Assembly (NCBI RefSeq): GCF_016653315.1
Contig: NZ_NHSH01000037.1
Coordinates: 1-36,827 of the forward strand
Direction of reading: 5' to 3'
Length of the DNA: 36,827 nt
Source of the DNA: Halochromatium roseum
Lineage (GTDB): Bacteria; Pseudomonadota; Gammaproteobacteria; Chromatiales; Chromatiaceae
Part shown: positions 7,127-15,094 of the stretch, one piece after another
Numbering within the stretch: the first letter of the stretch is position 1
Layout: each line of letters opens with the position of its first letter
Notes under the pieces: generated by a model
The model's input: only the letters and a program-made list of their open reading frames with translations
Databases searched by the model: none
What the model was told of the DNA's origin: nothing
Program-made: the position numbers and the translations under genes

Positions 7127-9942
7127 AGCTCGAACTGCGTCTTCAAGGATCGCAGGTCGAGATGGACCGTCTTGGACGCCCGATCGACCGACAGGACAGG
7201 ATAACCGTCGACATTCAGCAGCTTCTGTACGCCGGCTAGGAGCCCGTTCAGGCGCAGCTCGGGAATGCCAAGGCGCTGGGCCACGGCCGCGGACATCTGT
7301 TGCCCGCCTGCCGCCTCCAGCTCCTCGAGGAGCGCTCGCAGCTGCGTCTCGCTGACGCGCACCCGGCCGCTGCGGGCCTTCATCTGTGCATAGACGGGTG
7401 AGCCGAGCAGTGCCGCGATCCAGTCACCGTCCCCTTGAGCGGTCGGTGCCGGCTCGCTCAGCTGGGAGAAGAGATCGAGCGTGCGGTCATCACGCTTGGA
7501 CGATTTGCTTGACGGCAGCGGTTGCTCGGGCGCGGCCTTCGTCGCCACCTTCTTTTTCGGGCTGGGGACAGGAACCTGTCGTTCATCCACTTCCAGACTC
7601 CACCAATCGGGTGTCTGCCGAGCCACCTCCTGCCAACCCACGAACTCGCCCATATCGCCTGCGTTGCGATAAACCCCAAACGGCACCAAAACCTCTTGGG
7701 GCGAGCCGCCACCGTGATAGCCCATCTTCTTTGCCGCGTAGCGAATACGCTCAGACCAGGGCAGCACGACCTCGTGGTCCGGTGCCACCACGCGTGTACC
7801 CGATACCCGATGCTCGCCCTCCCCGACTGACTCAGTGACGGGTTTGAAGCGCTCAGCCTCGCCAGCGCTCTTCACCAGCGCCATATCATGGTCCAACACA
7901 TGGCCGTGGTCACTCGTCAGGATCACCAGCCGACCAGACTCACGCGCGGACTCCAAGAGCTGTCGCAGTGGCCCGACCGAGCCCACTGACCAGCACACCG
8001 CCACCTGGGCGCCGCTGCTCAAGTGATCGTCCACCGCGTTGATCACCGCCGCCACGACCCTGTGCTCACGGCCGGCGATGACCTCGCGCACCCCGTCTGC
8101 CAAGGCGCCGCTGCCGGGCTGCTGGAGGTCGGCCTTGTGCAGCAACAGGGGCGGAAACCGAGTGGATGACAGTGCCTTCAAGCTCGCATGCGCGGAGAAC
8201 GCCTTCTTCTCATCAGCGCTGGTCCCCTCACCCAAGCTTCCCGACAGCAAGGCATAGCGGCTGACCCGCGTGACGGTCGGCAAGGCCGCTAACAGACAGC
8301 AGGGACCGCTCTGATCCGCCGGCTGCAGCTCGACCCAGCCCTGACGCATCACGTCCTGCGTCAGCTCGCGGTAGACCGCCTGGCTCATGCCATCGAGCAC
8401 CAGAACGAGCACCGGCTGCTGCTTGGCCAGGGGGGCCACCAGCACCTCCAGTGCACGCTCGATGGGCTGGACCCAGGGACTGGCCTGATCGCCTCGCGCA
8501 ATCGCCGGCAGCGATTCCGCAAACCGCGCGTTGAAGCGCTCACGGCGCAGCGATACCTGCCTCACCAGCTTGCCGTAGACCCGACTCAGTCCCTCATGGG
8601 CGTCGCCCGACCAGAGACGACTGCGGGTCCAGTCGAGATAGCCTCCGCTGGTGACATAGTCTTGGACCGCCTCCATCAGGCTCGCGGACGCGATCTCCTC
8701 GATCTGCAGCCAACGGCAGGCCCGCACCGCAAGAGCGGCCGTGGTGAGCTGCTCGCCGCGCACCTTGGCGAGCCGATGACGACGCAGGTCTGCCAAGGCG
8801 TCGAGCGCGGGGGACATCGGCTTGCCGGCAAGCGCCGCGGTCAGCGACTTCGCGAGCCGGTCGAGACGCTGACCAAAGGCCGCCGGCAGCAGATCGGATG
8901 CCTCGGCCAGCGGCAGCATGTCGAGACTGGCGAGGATCTGCTCCGCCTGGCCGAACGCTGGCTCGAAGGGACGCTTGAGGGCGCGATGCGGGAGCAGGCG
9001 ATGGGCGCCGAGCGGCGACTGGAGATCGGCGCGCCGCGCCATGGCGCTCACCGTGGCCTGGCCATAGTCCTGCAAGGTCCTGTCCCTGATGTCGGCGCCA
9101 CCGAGCAGACGCTCGCGCAAACGCCCGCGCGCCTGGAACAAGGCCTGATCGGGCTTGAGCTCAGGGCGATAGAGCACCGAGCAGGCGAGACCGATGGCGA
9201 CCATGTCGCCGGCGTGCCCCTGCCGCCAGAGACTTAGGACCAGCTCCGCCAATTGGCTGTCAGGCCCGCCAAGCGCCGGACCGAGCCAGTCTTCGAGATG
9301 CTCCGACAGGGAGTCGGGGAGCGCCGCCACCGCCGTTGCCGCGTCCGCATCGAGCGACCACTCCAAGAGCGCGTCCAGGTCCAGTGTCTCGCTGCGGAAA
9401 TCCAGCCAAGCCAAGGCCAGGGCGCGCCAGGCCGTCTCCAGATCCAGCACCTCGCCGAGCGGGATGCGTCCGCGGTAGCGCTCGAAGCCCTCGACCAGGG
9501 CCTCGCTGATCCAGCGGTAGGACTTGGTGGTGAGTCTTGGGTCGATCTGGCGTACCCGCAGCAACTGCTCCAGGGTGCGCCAGGGGCTGATGCGCTTGGG
9601 CTCGCAGCCCCATAGCCGCGCCAGGACGTCCTTCGAGAGATGGATCTCATCGAAGGGCGTCAGCAGCACCAAACGCTCCGCGCCCGCACGGTGCCTGACC
9701 AGTTGCTCACGCATCGCCAGCTCCGAGGGGCAATAGACCAGGCGCAGTGGCGTGCCAGACAGCAGATGGTGCCGCTCATCCGCTGGCAGCGGATCGGGCC
9801 AGAAGACAGCAATCCGATCCGCCTCGGCATCCCTGGCCAGGATCGCCTGTACTTGCCTTAGCACCGCGCTCGGAAGAGCCCCAGCGGTGACTTGTGGCAG
9901 AGGCTCCTCGGGACGTGGCTTCAAACTCGGTTGCTCGCTCAT
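7123..9942 (-). CDS. pglZ: PglZ, BREX phosphatase-superfamily protein
   Basis: A 939-aa protein with the PglZ domain of the alkaline phosphatase superfamily. The nucleophile-region motif VLVLDGMS is at about 513-520 and the metal-binding motif TSDHGHV at 676-682, followed by DHDMALV. The N-terminal half is helical and the C-terminal part has a Lys/Pro/Ser-rich linker before a small terminal domain. PglZ is the signature protein of all BREX types. I chose the ATG at 9942 (MSEQPSLKPR...) over the in-frame codon at 9984, which lies inside the preceding PIN gene and gives a non-conserved extension. The PIN stop is 14 nt upstream, and the brxD start overlaps its stop. Confidence 0.94.
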   Translation of the reverse strand: MSEQPSLKPRPEEPLPQVTAGALPSAVLRQVQAILARDAEADRIAVFWPDPLPADERHHLLSGTPLRLVYCPSELAMREQLVRHRAGAERLVLLTPFDEIHLSKDVLARLWGCEPKRISPWRTLEQLLRVRQIDPRLTTKSYRWISEALVEGFERYRGRIPLGEVLDLETAWRALALAWLDFRSETLDLDALLEWSLDADAATAVAALPDSLSEHLEDWLGPALGGPDSQLAELVLSLWRQGHAGDMVAIGLACSVLYRPELKPDQALFQARGRLRERLLGGADIRDRTLQDYGQATVSAMARRADLQSPLGAHRLLPHRALKRPFEPAFGQAEQILASLDMLPLAEASDLLPAAFGQRLDRLAKSLTAALAGKPMSPALDALADLRRHRLAKVRGEQLTTAALAVRACRWLQIEEIASASLMEAVQDYVTSGGYLDWTRSRLWSGDAHEGLSRVYGKLVRQVSLRRERFNARFAESLPAIARGDQASPWVQPIERALEVLVAPLAKQQPVLVLVLDGMSQAVYRELTQDVMRQGWVELQPADQSGPCCLLAALPTVTRVSRYALLSGSLGEGTSADEKKAFSAHASLKALSSTRFPPLLLHKADLQQPGSGALADGVREVIAGREHRVVAAVINAVDDHLSSGAQVAVCWSVGSVGPLRQLLESARESGRLVILTSDHGHVLDHDMALVKSAGEAERFKPVTESVGEGEHRVSGTRVVAPDHEVVLPWSERIRYAAKKMGYHGGGSPQEVLVPFGVYRNAGDMGEFVGWQEVARQTPDWWSLEVDERQVPVPSPKKKVATKAAPEQPLPSSKSSKRDDRTLDLFSQLSEPAPTAQGDGDWIAALLGSPVYAQMKARSGRVRVSETQLRALLEELEAAGGQQMSAAVAQRLGIPELRLNGLLAGVQKLLNVDGYPVLSVDRASKTVHLDLRSLKTQFEL

Positions 9943-9956
9943 TGTGATGGCTGCGA

Positions 9957-10376
9957 TCAGTGACGCCGCAGCACCTCGGCACAAAAGTCGGCTGGCGTCA
10001 GAATACGCGCGCGCCCCACCGAGCCGCGCTGGAGCAAGCCTGCCCGCCGATCGCCCGTGACAAGATAGTCCGCCTCACCGGCCTTGGCCATGGCGAGCAG
10101 AAAGGCATCGTCGGGGTCACTGGTCTCGAAACCGCTCGGTAGATCCTCGAGCACCAAGGCGCGTTGCAGGTTGTTGACCATCAGCCCCACTTGCGCCGGC
10201 TGCAAAACCGCCTGCAGTTTCGGGTAGCGGCTGGCACGACGGATCTCTTCCAACTGGGTGATCGAGGTCACCAGCTCGAAACGAGCGGCGCGCCACGCGC
10301 GATAGATGCGGTCGGGGGGACCATGGGGAGAGATCAGTGCACTGAGCAGGATGTTGCTGTCCAGCACCACACGCAT
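9957..10376 (-). CDS. PIN-domain toxin-like protein
   Basis: A 139-aa PIN-domain protein (COG1569-type putative RNase toxin). It opens MRVVLDSNILLSALIS with the first catalytic Asp at residue 6, and has acidic residues in QLEEIRR, ETSDPDDAFLLAMA and YLVTGDRR, as expected for the Mg-binding site of PIN RNases. It starts 2 nt after the stop of the RHH gene, its likely antitoxin, and ends 14 nt before pglZ. It therefore sits as a co-directional insert between pglY and pglZ. Toxicity is inferred from the family. Confidence 0.85.
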   Translation of the reverse strand: MRVVLDSNILLSALISPHGPPDRIYRAWRAARFELVTSITQLEEIRRASRYPKLQAVLQPAQVGLMVNNLQRALVLEDLPSGFETSDPDDAFLLAMAKAGEADYLVTGDRRAGLLQRGSVGRARILTPADFCAEVLRRH

Positions 10377-10378
10377 GA

Positions 10379-10609
10379 TCAGTGCTTGGCCCAGACAAGG
10401 GCCTCATCGACCATGGAAGCGATGTCCTGCTCGGCGATTCCTGCGTTGGCCCTCTTGGCCTCCTCGGCGCTTAGCTCCAGGATGTGCGCGCGCACCGCCT
10501 CTTCGATGAACTGTGATAGATCCCCCTTGCGACCACCGCCTCGACTGGCCAAGAAGATCCGCAGCGCCTGATCCGTCTCTTCTGAGACCGCTACATTCCA
10601 ACGTGTCAT
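10379..10609 (-). CDS. Ribbon-helix-helix antitoxin-like protein
   Basis: A 76-aa protein: MTRWNVAVSEETDQALRIFL is the beta strand and first helix of a ribbon-helix-helix fold, and DLSQFIEEAVRAHIL is the second helix. The acidic, Ala-rich C-terminus would wrap the toxin. It pairs with the PIN gene 2 nt downstream. A well-placed purine stretch (AGAGGATGGAGC) precedes the ATG. The AT-rich imperfect palindrome immediately upstream is a likely autoregulatory operator, so this pair may have its own promoter inside the BREX locus. Confidence 0.82.
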   Translation of the reverse strand: MTRWNVAVSEETDQALRIFLASRGGGRKGDLSQFIEEAVRAHILELSAEEAKRANAGIAEQDIASMVDEALVWAKH

Positions 10610-10625
10610 ATCAGCTCCATCCTCT

Positions 10626-10655
10626 GATAGGTGTTTATGTGTTTATACATCTATC
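10626..10655 (-). promoter_or_regulatory. Candidate operator/promoter of the RHH-PIN pair
   Basis: A 30-bp imperfect palindrome has half-sites GATAG-n-TGT-n-TA and its complement. It starts 17 nt upstream of the RHH ATG and is markedly AT-richer than its surroundings. On the minus strand it contains TATAAA, a plausible -10. RHH antitoxins repress their own operon at such sites; the assignment here is inference. Confidence 0.5.
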
Positions 10656-10696
10656 GGCCGGCTAGAACAATGCTCGCTCATGAAGCGCAGCATCAA

Positions 10697-10718
10697 CGCT
10701 TGGCTCAAGCACCAAGCG
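10697..10718. other. Intergenic hairpin between pglY and the RHH gene
   Basis: Inverted arms CGCTTGG (10697-10703) and CCAAGCG (10712-10718) enclose an 8-nt loop, 26 nt after the pglY stop. No T-run follows, so it is not a clear intrinsic terminator; it could protect or attenuate the transcript. Confidence 0.4.
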
Positions 10719-10743
10719 CTGCGTGAGCAGGATCGAGAGCCTC

Positions 10744-13700
10744 TTAGTCATCGGCATCCCCAATGATCTGGTAGCTAATGTCCAGCGTGACGCCGTCTGT
10801 TAGCAACGGCTCGATCTCTTTCAGGGCACGCCGCGCCTCGCTGACATCCAGGCCTTGCCGGCTGTCTTGTTTGAGCACGCGCTTGCCTTTCGGACGAACG
10901 GGTGGATCAGGTGGGTCGATGGGAGGATCGATCGGTGGATCGACTGGAGGCGGGCGCTGAATCAGCCGCGTCGCATCGCGTTGTGCCTGCTTCAAGGCAT
11001 CTGCAAGCGAGGTGACCAACTCGTCGGCCAGCAGCGCATCCGCCACGGCACGCTTGATGCGCGCGCCTTCGTCGCTGTCCCAGACCGCGCGCAGCAAGTC
11101 CCAATTGTTATCCGCGAGCGCGTTGCTCACCCGTGTTGCGCTGTTGATGCTGCGACCCAAGGCCGGCAGACTGGTCACTGGCTCAAGGTCCGCTAGGGCC
11201 TCGATCAGGGCCGGCCCCTCGCGCGACTGCAGGCCCTCCAGCCAGCGCACGGCGAGCTGGGCGTTGGCCAGGCGATGGCCCGTCGCCGCAAGCCCCAGGG
11301 CGTTGAGCTGTTGGGTCAGATCCGCGACCAAGCTGCGACAGTCCTCCAGACGCGCAGCGATCTCGGCCTGGACCTCCTTCTGCAACGCATTCTGGTTGTT
11401 GGCCGTGCGCAGTGGACTGCTCGCATGGCCGAACACAGCGCCGACCTGATCCAGCGCCCGTTGCCAGGTTTCGGGGTCAGCCAGCTCCTGCTTGATGAGC
11501 ACCAGATCGTCGCGGATGTCCTTGAGATTCACATCGTCAAAAGGCCCGCCGTGGAAGGTGAAGGCGTAATGGCCGTGCTCGGCGAAAACCAAGATCAGCA
11601 GATTCTGGACCACCGTCGGCAAACCACGTGGGTGCGGTCTGTCCATGGCGGCGCGCAGTGCCGCGACGGTCAGGTCGGCGCCCGTGCCGCTCCCAGATTG
11701 GGCAGCATCGCGCGCCAGATGCTGCGGCCAGTCCTCCTTGAAGATGAAATGCCGCTCGTGCATCTCACCAAGCTTGAGCGGTTGGGCGATCTGGCGCATC
11801 AGCGGCCGCAGCGGGCTGTCGACATCGATGCGCCCATGGGCGGCATGGATGGCGCGGCGCAATTCGCTGAAGACCTTGCCCAAGTCGGTCAACCGCACCT
11901 CGCCATCAAATTCGGGGTGATCCGGATACTGAAACGCCAGCGCCTGGCCCAGCAGCTGCTCGAAGGCCTTCGCCATGGTGGTGCCCTGCGGCGGGCGCGG
12001 CCGGAAGCCCGGCTGCAGCGAGATGAGCTGGGATTCAAGCAGATCGGGATTGTCCAGCGAGCCGGGCAATGCCTGGGCCACGCCATAAGCGCCCATCAGG
12101 GTGTCCTTGAGCTGCTGTCGCAACTGGCTGCGCTGATTGTCGAGCAGGGTGCGCGCGCTTGCCCGGTCCTGCGGGCTTAAGTGACGGCTGTAGCGGTTGA
12201 AGCTGTCCTCGCTCTTTAGCACTTCTTCCAGCACGACCAGCTTACCGAGGTTCTTCTGCGCGCCCTCGCTCAGGAAGTGCGGCAGCCAACAGAGGGTCTG
12301 CGCCTGCACACCGGCCCCCTCGGCATCGCGCACCCGTGCCTGATCGTCGGTCGGCGAGTAGGTGCCGGTGTCGAAGGGGAAGTCGATGATCAGCTTCCAC
12401 TGGTCATCGCGTGACTCGAAGAGGCTGTCGTCGGTGATCTCACGGATGTTCTGAAACAGCACCTCGACCCGCCGCCGGGTGCCGCGCCACAGCCAGTCGT
12501 GCTCGACGAAGAGCTGGTTGTCGTCGCGAATGCCAAAGGCCTCGAAGACCATCTCCCGCACCAACCGCCGACGATTGCCGTCGTTGTCGTTGATGCGCGC
12601 CTGCTCGAGGATGCTCTCGGTATCCACGCCCGAGAGCTGCACGCCGATGGTCGGGTTGGCGTCCTCGGAGATCTTGATCTCACCCACCTGCCCGGCCCAC
12701 TTGCGACACTTCTGCAGCACCGTCTGCGCCTCGCGCCCGGGGATGGGCGAGCGGATGGTGCCGTGGTTCAGCGCTGCGAGCTTGGTCGCGCTGAGCTGCT
12801 TGAAGCTCTCGACCTCGGGCACCAGTGCGGCCAGCACCAGGGTCTTGAGCAGGCGCAGATCGTTGTCGAACGCCAGCCGCTTGGGATCATCGGCGGGCAG
12901 CTCCAGCAAGGCCTGGAAGCCGATCTGGTGCTCCAGCTCCAACACCGGGACCAGCTTGCGCTCGAACAGCAGCCGGGCGTGGTCGAAATGCTGTCGCATC
13001 TGCTCCGAGAAGGGCTCGGCCTCGGAGGCGATGACATCGTAGAGATCGCCAACCGGGATGACGCGGCCGAGGGTCAGGGTCTCGCGCTGCGCGACCAAGA
13101 GCATCAGCATCACCTTCAGGGCCGTGCGCTCGCGCTGCAGCGCCGAGGACAGCGCCACCAGCGCCTGCACCAGGGCCGGGCTGAAGGGATAGAGCGCGCG
13201 GAACATCTCGCGATCGCCCTGGCTGGTCAGCAGCAGGTTGAACGCCTCCTCGCGCATCCGTTCGGTCTGGGCGAAGGCCGTCTCGATCTGGCCTTTGGCG
13301 GCCTCATCGACTGGCTGCAGCAGACGGCGCTGCGCGATCACCGGCAAGTTACGGTCTTCGAGCGTGATGGTATGGAAGCGGCCCTCCCAGTATTTCAGCG
13401 AGTCGCTCAGGATCTCCTGCTCGACCCCGCTGTACTGGTCGCCGACGAACTCGCGCAGATCGCGCTGGCGGGCAATGAAGCTCACCACCGGCAGCTCGCG
13501 CGGGATGCCGGTCTCGACCAGCTTGACCACCTTCTGGATCTGGGTGTTGATGAAGTCTTGGTCAGACAGCCGACTCGCGAGCCAAAGGATCAGCTCGTCG
13601 AGAAAGAGGATGATGGCGTCATAGCCGAGCGCCTTGGCGTGGCGCGTCATCACGCGCAGGCCCTCGTCGAACTCGATGTAGCCACCGCTCTGGGTATTGG

Positions 13701-14427
13701 CGAGATCGGCGAAGGAGCGGAACAGGGTCTGCACTAGGGCGCTCACCAGATCCTGCTGGTCATCGTCGCTGGCCTGGCCGCTGAGCACGGCCTCGAAGCT
13801 CGCCGCGTCCCAGCCAGTCGCCGCATCGCCCCAGCCGTCATCACCCGCACGCGAGCCAGCACTCGCTCCGCCGGCGGCATTCAGCGCGGCGAAGAAGCGC
13901 TCATCGCCCAGGTGTCCGCGCATCCCCTGAGCGTCCTCAAACAGCCGATCGCTCATGTAGAAGCCGGGCACCGGGGCCTCCGGGTGGAGCTTGCGGATGT
14001 GCCGGGCATAGCCGCCGAGCACGCCGGCCTCGATGCTCGCGGCGCCGATCATGTGATAGGGCACCAGTAGGATGTTGCGGCTTTGCATCCAGTCGCTGTG
14101 CCTGGCTACCGATGCGGCCAGCTCCGGGATGGCGCGGGCCTGGGGATTGCCCTGCACCAGGAGATTCAGCACCGCCATGAAGTGCGACTTACCAGTGCCG
14201 AAACTCCCGTGCAGATAGGCGCCCTTGTTGCGGTTCTGGGCGCTGGTGACGGTGCTCTTGACGAAGCTCAGCGCATCCTCGAAGCAGCGCGCGAGCTGCG
14301 GCGTGACCACATAGTCCTTCAGGGTCTGGTCGATGGCCTCGGCCTCCAGACCACTCGCCAGGTTGAGCACGAAATCCCCGCGCTGAACGCGCTCGGGGAT
14401 GTGAATCAGATCCTTGATGAGTGTCAT
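10744..14427 (-). CDS. pglY: PglY, large BREX P-loop ATPase
   Basis: A 1227-aa ATPase of the PglY/BrxC group (DUF6079-like). Walker A HGSFGTGKSH is at about 73-82 and Walker B AIILFLDEL at 271-279. A long alpha-helical body follows and then a proline-rich linker before a short C-terminal domain. PglY is the type 2 BREX counterpart of BrxC. The start at 14427 (MTLIKDLIHIPERV...) overlaps the stop of the ParE-like toxin gene (ATGA); the codon at 14460 lies inside that toxin gene and is unlikely. PglY translation therefore appears coupled to translation of the toxin, which is unusual for a BREX core gene. Confidence 0.94.
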   Translation of the reverse strand: MTLIKDLIHIPERVQRGDFVLNLASGLEAEAIDQTLKDYVVTPQLARCFEDALSFVKSTVTSAQNRNKGAYLHGSFGTGKSHFMAVLNLLVQGNPQARAIPELAASVARHSDWMQSRNILLVPYHMIGAASIEAGVLGGYARHIRKLHPEAPVPGFYMSDRLFEDAQGMRGHLGDERFFAALNAAGGASAGSRAGDDGWGDAATGWDAASFEAVLSGQASDDDQQDLVSALVQTLFRSFADLANTQSGGYIEFDEGLRVMTRHAKALGYDAIILFLDELILWLASRLSDQDFINTQIQKVVKLVETGIPRELPVVSFIARQRDLREFVGDQYSGVEQEILSDSLKYWEGRFHTITLEDRNLPVIAQRRLLQPVDEAAKGQIETAFAQTERMREEAFNLLLTSQGDREMFRALYPFSPALVQALVALSSALQRERTALKVMLMLLVAQRETLTLGRVIPVGDLYDVIASEAEPFSEQMRQHFDHARLLFERKLVPVLELEHQIGFQALLELPADDPKRLAFDNDLRLLKTLVLAALVPEVESFKQLSATKLAALNHGTIRSPIPGREAQTVLQKCRKWAGQVGEIKISEDANPTIGVQLSGVDTESILEQARINDNDGNRRRLVREMVFEAFGIRDDNQLFVEHDWLWRGTRRRVEVLFQNIREITDDSLFESRDDQWKLIIDFPFDTGTYSPTDDQARVRDAEGAGVQAQTLCWLPHFLSEGAQKNLGKLVVLEEVLKSEDSFNRYSRHLSPQDRASARTLLDNQRSQLRQQLKDTLMGAYGVAQALPGSLDNPDLLESQLISLQPGFRPRPPQGTTMAKAFEQLLGQALAFQYPDHPEFDGEVRLTDLGKVFSELRRAIHAAHGRIDVDSPLRPLMRQIAQPLKLGEMHERHFIFKEDWPQHLARDAAQSGSGTGADLTVAALRAAMDRPHPRGLPTVVQNLLILVFAEHGHYAFTFHGGPFDDVNLKDIRDDLVLIKQELADPETWQRALDQVGAVFGHASSPLRTANNQNALQKEVQAEIAARLEDCRSLVADLTQQLNALGLAATGHRLANAQLAVRWLEGLQSREGPALIEALADLEPVTSLPALGRSINSATRVSNALADNNWDLLRAVWDSDEGARIKRAVADALLADELVTSLADALKQAQRDATRLIQRPPPVDPPIDPPIDPPDPPVRPKGKRVLKQDSRQGLDVSEARRALKEIEPLLTDGVTLDISYQIIGDADD
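10910..10945. repeat. Degenerate 12-bp repeats encoding the PglY proline-rich linker
   Basis: Three imperfect 12-bp units (10910-10921, 10922-10933, 10934-10945) of the form GGWGGRTCGAYN encode a VDPPIDPPIDPPDPP-type linker near the PglY C-terminus. This is a second in-frame 12-bp array in the locus besides the one in brxD. Confidence 0.75.
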
Positions 14428-14735
14428 GCGCTTCTCTCGTGCAGAACCCCTGCAAGCCACGTCGGATCGCGTCGCAAGGGCAAAACGGCAATGACGTCGA
14501 CGACGTCGGCACCGAGTTGGTAGTACACCGCGTAAGGGAATCGCTTCGCCAACAGACGGTGATAGCCTTCGACGCGGTTGTGCACGCCCGCATAGACGAC
14601 CAGGGACTCGATATCAGCCAACAGGCTGTCCCAGAAATAGGCTCCAAGACACGGTTCCTGATTCTCGTAGAAGGCGCGTCCCAGATCCAAGTCATCCGCG
14701 GCCTCGGAGAGTACCCGAATCTCTCGAATGCTCAC
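14424..14735 (-). CDS. ParE/RelE-family toxin
   Basis: A 103-aa RelE/ParE-superfamily protein: REIRVLSEAADDLDLGRAFY is the typical N-terminal strand and helix, and GYHRLLAKRFPYAVYYQL is the conserved core strand region, followed by VIAVLPLRRDP. Relatives either cleave mRNA on ribosomes or inhibit gyrase; which applies here cannot be told. Its ATG overlaps the antitoxin stop (ATGA) and its own stop overlaps the pglY start (ATGA). Antitoxin, toxin and PglY therefore form one translationally linked string. Confidence 0.87.
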   Translation of the reverse strand: MSIREIRVLSEAADDLDLGRAFYENQEPCLGAYFWDSLLADIESLVVYAGVHNRVEGYHRLLAKRFPYAVYYQLGADVVDVIAVLPLRRDPTWLAGVLHERSA

Positions 14736-14941
14736 TGTGGACGCCGTGCCTTCAACTCGTCGAGCGAAAGAAATACAGCCTCACCGGTGTCGATCTTGCG
14801 CTGCCGCTCCTCCAAGATCTCTTTGTGCCAATCCGGTGACTCCAGATCGGCGGGCGCCTGGCTGAGCGAGTCCCAAATCAGTTCCATGGTTTGGATCTTC
14901 TCCTCAACCGACATTTGATCGAGTTGTAGGTTGGGCTTCAT
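14732..14941 (-). CDS. Addiction-module antitoxin, TIGR02574-type
   Basis: A 69-aa acidic protein, from MKPNLQLDQMSVEEKIQTME through LIWDSLSQ and SPDWHKEILEERQRKIDTGE. It matches the small 'addiction module component' antitoxins that pair with ParE/RelE toxins. An AGGAGG box ends 4 nt before the second of two adjacent ATG codons, so I choose 14941. Longer starts at 14944 and 14974 are possible. It is followed by the toxin with an ATGA overlap and preceded by the terminator-like hairpin behind pglX. Confidence 0.82.
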   Translation of the reverse strand: MKPNLQLDQMSVEEKIQTMELIWDSLSQAPADLESPDWHKEILEERQRKIDTGEAVFLSLDELKARRPQ

Positions 14942-15020
14942 CATGCCTCCTGGATGATTCGATGATTGCGTCAATGATCAGGGTCTTGCGGACCAGTCCA
15001 GATGCTCCTTGTCGCACGCT

Positions 15021-15063
15021 GAAAAATCGGCTTCGGCCTCGAAACTCCCAACGAAGCCGATCT
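15021..15063 (-). terminator. Candidate intrinsic terminator after pglX
   Basis: Read on the minus strand, a perfect 10-bp stem ATCGGCTTCG/CGAAGCCGAT (arms at 15052-15061 and 15026-15035, 16-nt loop) runs directly into a T-run (GATTTTTC). It lies 33 nt after the pglX stop and about 80 nt before the antitoxin start. The long loop weakens the case. If it works, the TA-pglY part needs its own promoter. Confidence 0.6.
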
Positions 15064-15094
15064 CCCGGGCCTTGCGCAAGGCGTCTGCTCATCC

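Noticed and set aside
12499-13737. Plus-strand 412-aa open frame opposite pglY
   Set aside because: Leu/Glu/Gln-rich antisense shadow of pglY with no recognisable motif or ribosome-binding site.
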